In this document: in pieces, positions 10,536-15,854 of the stretch
Position numbering within the stretch: the first letter of the stretch is position 1
How the letters are laid out: every line of letters starts with the position of its first letter
Assembly: GCA_964502665.1 (NCBI GenBank)
Contig: CAZCXP010000052.1
Span: forward strand, 1-15,908
Direction of reading: 5' to 3'
From: SOKG01 sp964502665
Lineage (GTDB): Bacteria; Chloroflexota; Dehalococcoidia; SZUA-161
Length of the DNA stretch: 15,908 nt
Notes under the pieces: generated by a model
What the model saw: the letters and a program-made list of their open reading frames with translations, nothing else
Database searches by the model: none
What the model was told of the DNA's origin: nothing
Translations under genes and position numbers: made by a program

Positions 10536-10549
10536 AATCCTCAATTGAG

Positions 10550-12649
10550 TTACTCGGCAGTTCCGTTCGTGCCGGTTTCTTCACGCTCCTGGACAGGTAA
10601 TGCTGGCAGCTTGCTGCTCAAGGAAGCTCGTACCTGGGCCTCAGCCTCAGGTCCCAAAGCCTCCGCAGCTTCCAAAGCGCCATGGGCTGCTTCTGATACA
10701 GCCACCTCCTGTGACAAACCAGCCTCCTCGGCTGCCTCCTCGGCTGCCTCTATTGCTTGCACCGCCGCTTCTCCCAGATCGGCCTGTATCTCCCCGGCTC
10801 CTTGAACCACGCCATAGCTGGCTCCACGCAGAGCATCTTTACTGTCTACTCGGGAGCGTCGCATTGCCTGTGTAACCGCCAGCACTGCCCGATGTACCAA
10901 CTGCCCTACATCCGCCTGAGCCATCTTGTCAACAGCGTGTATTGAGCCTCTAGCTGCCTGCCTAGCTACCTCGATACCATATTGCTTACGCAATTCGGCA
11001 CTAGCTTCTTTAAGGCCGGACAGGCCTTCCTCAAGTGCTTTGGCTAGCCTGGTGGCTGTTATTTTTCCGCGATGCGCCGTTATCGTTGCTAATCTAGACA
11101 TCTCTGCAATCTGATACGCGGTTACGCCCAGGGCAACATCTATTCCTGGAACGGGCACGCGTCTCAGATATCCGTAAGGGAACTGGCTTAGGAAGTTTAG
11201 ACCAGCAACGGTGCTGAAGGGGCGAGACAGTTCACGCATCGGGGCGCCCAGCGCATCTAAGACGACTTCTCGACTTTCCTCTCCCTCCTCACGCACGCCG
11301 CCTAACAGGGTTAGAGTGATCAGACCCAAGAAAAAGGCAATCCCGAAAAGGAAATCGAAACCTGTAAGGTATAGGGCACCTATCTCAAAATGACTGCCGG
11401 GGCTCAGCCATTCAAAGGTGAGGCTGAGCTGGCGTACGCTGAAATAATCCGCGAAGTATCCACCGAGCAGGGGGCCTAATCCTGCTCCGAGGTTGATCGC
11501 AAGTCCAGCCCCCGCCAGATACGCTGTGGCCTTTCCTGACGGGGCCAGCTTGATGCCAATCGTGCCAATGGCAAGCGTTACCCCTGCGGCTGCTATGCCA
11601 GCCATGATGTGCAGAATCACCAGCAACGGAATCGTCAGGAAATACCGCTCGGGCATGGTGGTGAAAGCCCACCCCAGTATCACCAGCAGGTAGAGGGAGA
11701 CGCATAGCGAGAGAACGGCTTTGTGTCCGAACTGGTCCGCCAATCGACCCCAGACCCGCAGGAACATTATGTTGAAGGCCTGACTCAGTATGGTGAAGCC
11801 GATGACCGCTGATAGGGGCAATCCCAAGCGCTGTAGCATGTATACGGCGAAGAAAGGCGTGGCCAGGTTTATAGCTAATCCCCAGATGAAGAGAAAGCGC
11901 AGCAGCTTGCGATAGTTCTTGTCACGAAACGGTGCTGCTATAGTGCTTGCTAGGGAGGGCTGTGGTCCAGGTGCTCGCTGCATCAAGGGTTCGGGCATAA
12001 GAGACATGAATACCGGGCTGGCCAGCGCCAGAATGAAGATGCCAAAGAGAAGCGCTATTGAGTAGCCTAGTATTTCCGAATCCGGAGAAGCTTGACCTTT
12101 CCACCAGTCTACAAAGAAAGCGGCTGCAAGCCCGAATACCATACCTGCGAATGCAGCAAGAGCCAGACGCCGACCCATTATGCTTCCCAGTATCTGTTGA
12201 GGAATCAGGTCCCGAATCCAGCCATTCCAAGCGCAGTTACATATGGCGACCAGCACACCCCGTACAGCCAATAGGCCCAATAGCAAAGAGATCGCACCAG
12301 CACTAGGTACATCTAGGAAGAAGGGGACAAGCGCTATAGGTATCCATAACATCTGCGCCGGCAGGTAGGTTCCGAGTGCGATAGCCTTGCGTAGCCTGAT
12401 CCTTTCCACAAGGAGTATGGCGGGGATCTGAAGTGGCTGGGTTATGAATGGAATGGAGGCCAGGATACCTATTTGAAGGTTGTTGGCACCTAGCGCTAGA
12501 GCGAAGGCGGTTAGGAAACCGCTGGTGGTTATGCTGAAGAAGCCCAGTGAGGCCATGCCCTCCAGGGTCATGTACCGAAGGCCTCTCTTCACCTCGTCAT
12601 CGGAGATGGTGGGCCTTGGGCGGAAAAGCTGAGCGATCTTCAATGCCAT
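10550..12649 (-). CDS. MFS transporter with C-terminal helical repeat tail
   Basis: Major facilitator superfamily secondary transporter, 699 residues. Residues about 30-450 are the membrane part, with about 12 hydrophobic segments. 'ALGANNLQIGILASIPFITQ' (52-71) lies in the first two helices, and 'GRLADQFGHK' (301-310) is the MFS motif-A-like loop in the second half. The substrate cannot be told. Residues about 455-699 form a soluble, Ala/Glu-rich tail that ordinary MFS proteins (400-450 residues) lack. Within it, residues 558-667 split into five consecutive 22-residue units of amphipathic helix. An in-frame TGA at 12653-12655 blocks any longer start. No Shine-Dalgarno site precedes ATG, but GATAAT lies 13 bases upstream on the minus strand, suggesting a leaderless or nearly leaderless mRNA. 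A 168-base gap with a hairpin separates it from the 99-residue gene. Confidence 0.88.
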   Translation of the reverse strand: MALKIAQLFRPRPTISDDEVKRGLRYMTLEGMASLGFFSITTSGFLTAFALALGANNLQIGILASIPFITQPLQIPAILLVERIRLRKAIALGTYLPAQMLWIPIALVPFFLDVPSAGAISLLLGLLAVRGVLVAICNCAWNGWIRDLIPQQILGSIMGRRLALAAFAGMVFGLAAAFFVDWWKGQASPDSEILGYSIALLFGIFILALASPVFMSLMPEPLMQRAPGPQPSLASTIAAPFRDKNYRKLLRFLFIWGLAINLATPFFAVYMLQRLGLPLSAVIGFTILSQAFNIMFLRVWGRLADQFGHKAVLSLCVSLYLLVILGWAFTTMPERYFLTIPLLVILHIMAGIAAAGVTLAIGTIGIKLAPSGKATAYLAGAGLAINLGAGLGPLLGGYFADYFSVRQLSLTFEWLSPGSHFEIGALYLTGFDFLFGIAFFLGLITLTLLGGVREEGEESREVVLDALGAPMRELSRPFSTVAGLNFLSQFPYGYLRRVPVPGIDVALGVTAYQIAEMSRLATITAHRGKITATRLAKALEEGLSGLKEASAELRKQYGIEVARQAARGSIHAVDKMAQADVGQLVHRAVLAVTQAMRRSRVDSKDALRGASYGVVQGAGEIQADLGEAAVQAIEAAEEAAEEAGLSQEVAVSEAAHGALEAAEALGPEAEAQVRASLSSKLPALPVQEREETGTNGTAE
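10649..10978 (-). repeat. Five tandem 66-base units coding 22-residue amphipathic repeats
   Basis: Protein residues 558-579, 580-601, 602-623, 624-645 and 646-667 align without gaps when cut every 22 residues. Three units begin with Asp (DVGQ, DSKD, DLGE), and the middle of each has small residues (Ala/Gly) at positions 9 and 11-13 and a small residue at 15-16. The DNA is diverged, so this is an old protein repeat rather than a recent duplication. A 22-residue period fits two 11-residue helical turns, as in apolipoprotein-like membrane-surface helices; that parallel is structural inference only. Confidence 0.6.
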
Positions 12650-12661
12650 TAGTCAGGAAGC

Positions 12662-12667
12662 ATTATC
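12662..12667 (-). promoter_or_regulatory. -10-like box just upstream of MFS start
   Basis: The minus strand reads GATAAT (5 of 6 matches to TATAAT) 13 bases before the MFS ATG. A start about 7 bases further on would leave a leader of only a few bases. This fits the absence of a Shine-Dalgarno site there. No -35 element is recognisable. Confidence 0.35.
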
Positions 12668-12716
12668 CAGATGTTCCGCTACCGTACAGGGAATCGGTAG
12701 TTTGCATTGACATCTT

Positions 12717-12743
12717 GCGCCAAGCATAGAGCTGCTTGGGCGC
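12717..12743 (-). terminator. Strong hairpin between 99-residue gene and MFS gene
   Basis: GCGCCAAGCA (12717-12726) pairs with TGCTTGGGCGC (12733-12743): a 10-bp stem with one bulged base and a 6-base loop. It lies about 75 bases after the stop of the 99-residue gene on the minus strand. No T-run follows on either strand. It probably separates the two transcripts, but canonical intrinsic termination is not shown. Confidence 0.45.
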
Positions 12744-12818
12744 GGCTAGGGGCCACACGACTTGGGAGACCCGCACGATTGGCAGCTAGACAATTGCCTT
12801 AGACAACCGAAGCAGGAT

Positions 12819-13118
12819 CTAGACCCTGTCTTTGAGCCAGGCAACTCTGTCTTCGACAATTTGGCGCGCCTGTGCCCGATCGCTCGCCTTTGTCAGACTC
12901 TTTGCCAGAGTGGAATCGTCGATCACGTCCCTAATCCAGTTACTGAAGTCGTTGTTCCGCTCACTGACGTGATGACTGAAGGACTGCTCAGTCATGTCAC
13001 TTAGTGCAACAGACAATTCCTCCAGATTTCTGACGTCCCTCCCATCATGGCACCGGAAGATCTTTGCGCCGGGAACATCCGAAAGACGTGACCTGTAGAC
13101 CTCCTTCTTGCTACTCAT
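12819..13118 (-). CDS. Small conserved-type protein, DUF5752-like
   Basis: A 99-residue soluble protein with no signal peptide or membrane helix. Residues 19-75 show the pattern 'KIFRCHDGRDVRNLEELSVA', then 'FSHHVSERNNDFSNWIRDVI', then 'DDSTLAKSL'. That is a short beta strand with a Gly turn, an Asn-Leu-Glu-Glu-Leu helix, and a His-Val/Asn-Asp-Phe-x-Asn-Trp-Ile helix. I associate this pattern with small archaeal and bacterial proteins of the DUF5752 type; this is recalled resemblance, not a search result. The biochemical role is unknown. The start is well supported: GGGAGGAG lies just before ATG, and a perfect-consensus promoter sits about 40 bases upstream. It is a single-gene transcription unit on the minus strand between hairpins at 12717-12743 and 13230-13252. 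Confidence 0.78.
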   Translation of the reverse strand: MSSKKEVYRSRLSDVPGAKIFRCHDGRDVRNLEELSVALSDMTEQSFSHHVSERNNDFSNWIRDVIDDSTLAKSLTKASDRAQARQIVEDRVAWLKDRV

Positions 13119-13155
13119 GGCTCCTCCCTCACCTTCTTTGTTGCACTGAAGTCAA

Positions 13156-13185
13156 ATTATAAGGCTGCTCTTCCACACCTGTCAA
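13156..13185 (-). promoter_or_regulatory. Consensus sigma-70 promoter of the 99-residue gene
   Basis: On the minus strand TTGACA (13180-13185) and TATAAT (13156-13161) are both perfect matches, separated by 18 bases. Transcription should start near 13149, leaving a leader of about 30 bases with a good ribosome site. It is the best promoter in the window and predicts strong housekeeping expression. Confidence 0.75.
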
Positions 13186-13229
13186 ACACAAACCACAGCC
13201 TTTGCCTTAGCTATTAGCGGGAGCATGAC

Positions 13230-13252
13230 CGTTGCTGCTAGATACAGCAACG
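13230..13252 (-). terminator. Hairpin after winged-helix regulator gene
   Basis: CGTTGCTG (13230-13237) and CAGCAACG (13245-13252) form a perfect 8-bp stem with a 7-base loop. It begins 2 bases past the regulator's stop codon on the minus strand. On the plus strand it is followed by only TTTT, which overlaps the stop codon of the regulator; no plus-strand gene precedes it. The likely role is the 3' end of the regulator transcript. Confidence 0.5.
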
Positions 13253-13254
13253 TT

Positions 13255-13542
13255 TTACCCACCTTTCTTGCGCTTTGCGCCAAGCATTATTAGGAGCTCT
13301 CCTACAGCAGCATCCGATACGTCGTCTTTAAGGGGCACATTTCTGTGTATCCGGTATGCGTTTCTTCGGCCAACCTTGTCCTTGCTGATGAAGCCGCCCT
13401 CGTCAAGGTCCTTGATGATCCTTAGGGCTGCCCTTTCGGTTATACCAGCAGCATCACCGATATCCCTAGCGGTAGAGTCCGGATGTTTGGCGATAGCAGC
13501 CAATACAAGACCGTGGTTGGTGATGAAGCCCCATTCAGCCAT
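13255..13542 (-). CDS. MarR/ArsR-like winged helix-turn-helix regulator
   Basis: A 95-residue DNA-binding protein made of one winged helix domain. 'WGFITNHGLVLAAIAKHPD' (4-22) is helix 1. 'TARDIGDAAGITERAALRII' (24-43) is the helix-turn-helix. 'LDEGGFISKDKVGRRNAYRI' (46-65) is the wing with its basic tip. It matches a family of short wHTH proteins common in Actinobacteria and Chloroflexota with the 'ITERAxxRIxxDLxExG' pattern; no ligand domain is present. I chose ATG at 13542 because AGGAGG (13549-13554) precedes it by 6 bases and homologues begin close to 'WGF'; an upstream ATG at 13599 would add 19 residues without such support. It is transcribed away from the 120-residue gene across a 245-base AT-rich gap, so autoregulation and control of that neighbour are plausible. 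Confidence 0.85.
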   Translation of the reverse strand: MAEWGFITNHGLVLAAIAKHPDSTARDIGDAAGITERAALRIIKDLDEGGFISKDKVGRRNAYRIHRNVPLKDDVSDAAVGELLIMLGAKRKKGG

Positions 13543-13625
13543 TCTTATCCTCCTGCGTAAGTAGTGAATAGTTGGTATGATGGATGATACTCCACTCATC
13601 TTCTATAGAAATTGAACAGAGGACT

Positions 13626-13636
13626 ACTTGACAAGT
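13626..13636. promoter_or_regulatory. Candidate operator palindrome overlapping -35 box
   Basis: ACTTG-A-CAAGT is a perfect 11-base inverted repeat in the gap between the regulator and the 120-residue gene, and it contains the TTGACA of the rightward promoter. A second partial copy, TGTCAAGT (13750-13757), lies 30 bases before the ATG at 13788 and matches 8 of the 11 bases on the reverse strand. The placement suits a repressor; that the adjacent wHTH protein binds it is inference. Confidence 0.4.
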
Positions 13637-13656
13637 CACAATATTCATGATACATT
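13628..13656 (+). promoter_or_regulatory. Probable promoter of the 120-residue gene
   Basis: TTGACA (13628-13633), a 17-base spacer and TACATT (13651-13656, 4 of 6 matches) form a reasonable sigma-70 promoter reading right. The leader to the ATG at 13788 would be about 125 bases and very AT-rich, unlike the rest of the window. Confidence 0.5.
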
Positions 13657-13787
13657 ATGGCGGAAAATCATTTCAGGTTACATTTAAGATGCAATATGTT
13701 TATTATTAAGCTATTACTGATTGGTCATTATCTCAAAAAAAGTCATGTATGTCAAGTCTTTTAATTTGAGCTCATGAGGTAGCAATT

Positions 13788-14150
13788 ATGGACTCTAAAC
13801 AAGTGCTAACTGGAGAGCATTGTCCGAGGCAGGCCGAGTGGGCAGATGGCTGGGCGGTTGTTGCTGATCCCGTCAAATTCGCCGCCAGGTTCAGCGCCAC
13901 TGTCCCCGGAGCATATCGACACGTGACAGGTGATGATATTCGACAGATGGCGCAATGTGGGCTGATCGGGCGATGTGGCTTCTTTGATCGGTCAGACCTG
14001 GAGACAGTCAGAGGCATACTTCTGTATGAACAGCACCGAGAGGACGCGGCCAGACAAAAGACGCAACGTGAGTTGGTCCATGCTGTTTTGGCAGTACGGG
14101 GTAGCGGGGTACAAGCCGATTTGTCGTTTGTTAGTTTGAATGACGTGTAG
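13788..14150 (+). CDS. Hypothetical protein, 120 residues
   Basis: I do not recognise this protein. It is 120 residues, soluble, with no signal peptide or membrane helix. The middle part, 'VTGDDIRQMAQCGLIGRCGF' (46-65), followed by 'FDRSDLETVRGILLYEQHRE' (66-85), looks like two helices around a Gly-rich turn and then a long charged helix to about residue 100, a layout that could be a small HTH-like or helical bundle domain. Cysteines at 12, 57 and 63 are not arranged as a zinc site. GAGGT (13776-13780) sits 7 bases before ATG, the frame has its own promoter candidate, and the coding strand shows normal composition, so it is probably a real gene. Its neighbour, divergent across an operator-like palindrome, is the wHTH regulator, which may control it. 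Function is unknown. Confidence 0.6.
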   Translation: MDSKQVLTGEHCPRQAEWADGWAVVADPVKFAARFSATVPGAYRHVTGDDIRQMAQCGLIGRCGFFDRSDLETVRGILLYEQHREDAARQKTQRELVHAVLAVRGSGVQADLSFVSLNDV

Positions 14151-14180
14151 TGCACAGCCGCTGGCAACTTGTACAGTATG

Positions 14181-14204
14181 AGCGAGGCATGTAGATATGC
14201 CGCT
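14181..14204 (+). terminator. Weak hairpin after the 120-residue gene
   Basis: AGC-GA-GGCAT pairs with ATGCCGCT (8 pairs, 2-base bulge, 6-base loop) about 30 bases past the stop codon. No T-run follows. The rest of the 176-base gap to the DUF502 gene holds no convincing gene. Confidence 0.3.
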
Positions 14205-14326
14205 GTCAACTCACGGGAGGTCTGGACTTAGCCGATGGGCATTTGGCAGCGTCGCCGACAAAGTAATGCGCAGAGTCGATATACCGATATTGCTGGTCAG
14301 GCCACGCTAACGAACGAGGTGGGAAA

Positions 14327-15019
14327 ATGAACTTCCTCAGAAGCCAAATAAGATACTTAGTAGCTGGCTTAATCCTCTGGCTGCCAGTTGGAATAATAGT
14401 CGTTGTTGGCCGCTACTTCTTCGGGACCCTCGACGATGCGGGAGGGGATTTCCTTGGATTGTTCCTTCAAGACCAGTCCGTTTACCCCGGACTGGGAATC
14501 GCGTTGTGGCTAATGGTTTTCCTCCTCACCGGGCTGGTAGTAAAAAAAACGCGTGTCAGCGATCTTCTTTCGCGGGTACCGGTTGTGGGGCTGCTTTTTC
14601 GAAAAGATGGCGAGACGATGACTCTGGAAAAGCTAATAGGTTTGTCCCCGTGCCTATTCCTGTACTCGCCGACCTGTCTGTCCTACGGCTGGATACTTTC
14701 GGAACAGGAGGTCAAGCTGAACAACGAAACAGCCCGTTTCGCCTTGGTTAATGTCTACTATCCCAACGTACCGACTATAGTGACCGGGCAGGTTTACACA
14801 GCGAGGAAGGAAACGGTAATGAAACTTGGCAACCAATCCAGAGAAATCGTTGATGTGTTGCTGTATGGGCTGCGAAGGCCTGTAAGCCTAAGGTACCTTC
14901 CGTGGGATGATGAGGACAACGAGGAGTTCAAGCGAAGAGCGGAACTCTTTGGGATTGGTCTTGGGGCCGATCCCACCACCAGCTCAGCCCTTGGTAGCGG
15001 ACAGCTTGTTCACGTGTGA
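14327..15019 (+). CDS. DUF502-type membrane protein
   Basis: A 230-residue integral membrane protein. Helices are predicted at about 10-32 ('YLVAGLILWLPVGIIVVVGR') and 55-72 ('GLGIALWLMVFLLTGLVV'), the latter after 'YPGLG', which is where DUF502 proteins place a similar Pro-Gly-Leu-Gly turn. 'LSRVPVVGLLFRKDGE' (81-96) corresponds to the family's conserved 'RIP' segment after helix 2. The soluble C-terminal domain has 'VNVYYPNVPTIVTGQVYTAR' and 'EIVDVLLYGLRRP', equivalent to the DUF502 'VPTTPNPTSG' and 'LIISGG' regions, but diverged. No molecular function is known for the family. GAGGTGGG (14316-14323) sets the start. It is followed by a hairpin at 15080-15102. The family assignment rests on pattern and topology and is fairly but not fully certain. 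Confidence 0.7.
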   Translation: MNFLRSQIRYLVAGLILWLPVGIIVVVGRYFFGTLDDAGGDFLGLFLQDQSVYPGLGIALWLMVFLLTGLVVKKTRVSDLLSRVPVVGLLFRKDGETMTLEKLIGLSPCLFLYSPTCLSYGWILSEQEVKLNNETARFALVNVYYPNVPTIVTGQVYTARKETVMKLGNQSREIVDVLLYGLRRPVSLRYLPWDDEDNEEFKRRAELFGIGLGADPTTSSALGSGQLVHV

Positions 15020-15079
15020 GGGAGCGGTAAGGCACCCGTCTACAGTTATGGGTGTTCGAGACGTTTTGCAGAAAGGATA

Positions 15080-15102
15080 AGGCGGCTCCAGTGCAGCCGC
15101 CT
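15080..15102 (+). terminator. GC-rich hairpin after DUF502 gene
   Basis: AGGCGGCT (15080-15087) and AGCCGCCT (15095-15102) form a perfect 8-bp GC-rich stem with a 7-base loop, 60 bases past the stop. It is followed by CATATGG rather than a T-run. It is the strongest simple stem in the window and likely marks the 3' end of the DUF502 mRNA. Confidence 0.5.
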
Positions 15103-15129
15103 CATATGGAATACTAGACAGTCCAGGGC

Positions 15130-15345
15130 ATGGGCGAAGGTCGTGAGCCACGGGGCGAAATGGGAATGCTGAGGTTCAACGATTGTCCCAGATGCAAGGG
15201 TACAGTGATACTCGACAAGGACGAATATGGGTGGTACGAGCAGTGCCTGCAGTGCGGGCACCTGCGTAAGTCCGTTGCAGAGCGCGACATTTTCTGGTGG
15301 GTCGACTCTCTTCTGCGGACAGCCACCGGTGTGTCAGGTGGATAG
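15130..15345 (+). CDS. Small zinc-ribbon protein
   Basis: A protein of 59-71 residues with a four-cysteine zinc ribbon: CPRC (Cys19, Cys22) and CLQC (Cys39, Cys42), separated by 'KGTVILDKDEYGWYEQ'. The 'DxYGWYxQCLQCG' pattern recalls small zinc-ribbon proteins of Chloroflexota (from memory). Such ribbons usually serve protein or nucleic acid contacts; the role here is unknown. The start is uncertain: ATG at 15130, 15160 and 15166 are all in frame, none has a strong ribosome site, and 15160/15166 would put the first cysteine close to the N-terminus as is usual for such proteins. The C-terminal part 'AERDIFWWVDSLL' is an amphipathic helix. It sits alone between two hairpins on the same strand. 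Confidence 0.7.
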   Translation: MGEGREPRGEMGMLRFNDCPRCKGTVILDKDEYGWYEQCLQCGHLRKSVAERDIFWWVDSLLRTATGVSGG

Positions 15346-15361
15346 CCCGTAGTTACGCACC

Positions 15362-15386
15362 TGCCTTTGTCAGCCATCCAAAGGCA
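15362..15386 (+). terminator. Hairpin after zinc-ribbon gene
   Basis: TGCCTTTG (15362-15369) and CAAAGGCA (15379-15386) form a perfect 8-bp stem with a 9-base loop, 17 bases past the stop codon. No T-run follows. From here to 15519 I see no gene. Confidence 0.45.
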
Positions 15387-15519
15387 AGAAGCACCTCGAG
15401 TGGTCTCACCAGTTCAAACAGGCCAATCCGCCACCTCAGAGACTTACTTCTGCTTCTGGGCCAGAGTCCGCGGAGTTTGATGTGACGCTCACTGACTAGG
15501 ACTGACCTTCATCCAGCCA

Positions 15520-15548
15520 TTGTATCGTCCTGGGTACGCTGTTATAAT
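15520..15548 (+). promoter_or_regulatory. Probable promoter of the 37-residue ORF
   Basis: TATAAT (15543-15548) is a perfect -10 box, and TTGTAT (15520-15525, 3 of 6 matches) lies 17 bases upstream. The predicted start is near 15555, giving a leader of about 78 bases before ATG 15633. Confidence 0.5.
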
Positions 15549-15632
15549 CGTGCCCTAAGATTTCATCTCTCGCTTGCGGATGACTCTGAAGCGTCGAGAG
15601 TTGTCATCAGGGTGGCAGGAGAAACGCAACCC

Positions 15633-15746
15633 ATGAAACAGTGGGAGGTGACGGGCGAGCTCAGGCGAAGAATAGAGAAGGTGTTTGATGAGAAGCGGAC
15701 TGAGCTCCGATGGCACTACCCGAAGCCTTACTTCGGAAAGAACTAA
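15633..15746 (+). CDS. Putative 37-residue basic protein
   Basis: This short frame encodes 37 residues starting 'MKQWEVTGELRRRIEKVFDE' and ending 'KRTELRWHYPKPYFGKN'. The first part would form one charged helix, followed by a basic, aromatic tail. I do not recognise it. Support for a real gene is circumstantial: a TATAAT promoter upstream, AGGAGA (15617-15622) about 10 bases before ATG, and a protein-like charge pattern. An in-frame GTG at 15612 would add 7 residues. The minus strand also carries an open frame across this stretch, which lowers certainty. It lies in an otherwise empty stretch between the zinc-ribbon gene and the probable channel gene. Confidence 0.4.
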   Translation: MKQWEVTGELRRRIEKVFDEKRTELRWHYPKPYFGKN

Positions 15747-15854
15747 GACAATGGTGTTGCCGAGAACCGTGTGCAAATTCTATCAGGTGGCTGGTTTCCC
15801 AGGATGTGATCACCTCTCTGGCGTAGTGTACAACTAATCGGGGAGGTTGGAAGA

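Noticed and set aside
10191..10544. 117-codon minus-strand frame overlapping the start of the TrkA_C membrane protein
   Set aside because: It overlaps the well-supported start and ribosome site of the real gene in another frame and looks like random translation.
10467..10875. Plus-strand frames opposite the MFS C-terminal tail, Ala/Ser/Pro-rich
   Set aside because: The apparent low complexity is the antisense image of the Ala/Glu-rich repeats; there is no ribosome site.
13772..14209. 145-codon minus-strand frame opposite the 120-residue gene
   Set aside because: The plus-strand frame has a ribosome site and promoter; the minus frame is Ser/Ala/Cys-rich without domain features.
14151..14326. 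Possible tRNA or small RNA between the 120-residue gene and the DUF502 gene
   Set aside because: No cloverleaf and no T-loop GTTCRA sequence in the right place; only a weak bulged hairpin.
15555..15776. 73-codon minus-strand frame opposite the 37-residue ORF
   Set aside because: No ribosome site and no recognisable protein. It is kept in mind as a reason for caution about the 37-residue call.
15751..15837. 28-codon plus-strand frame just after the 37-residue ORF
   Set aside because: Very short, poor ribosome site and no protein-like pattern; probably a chance frame.
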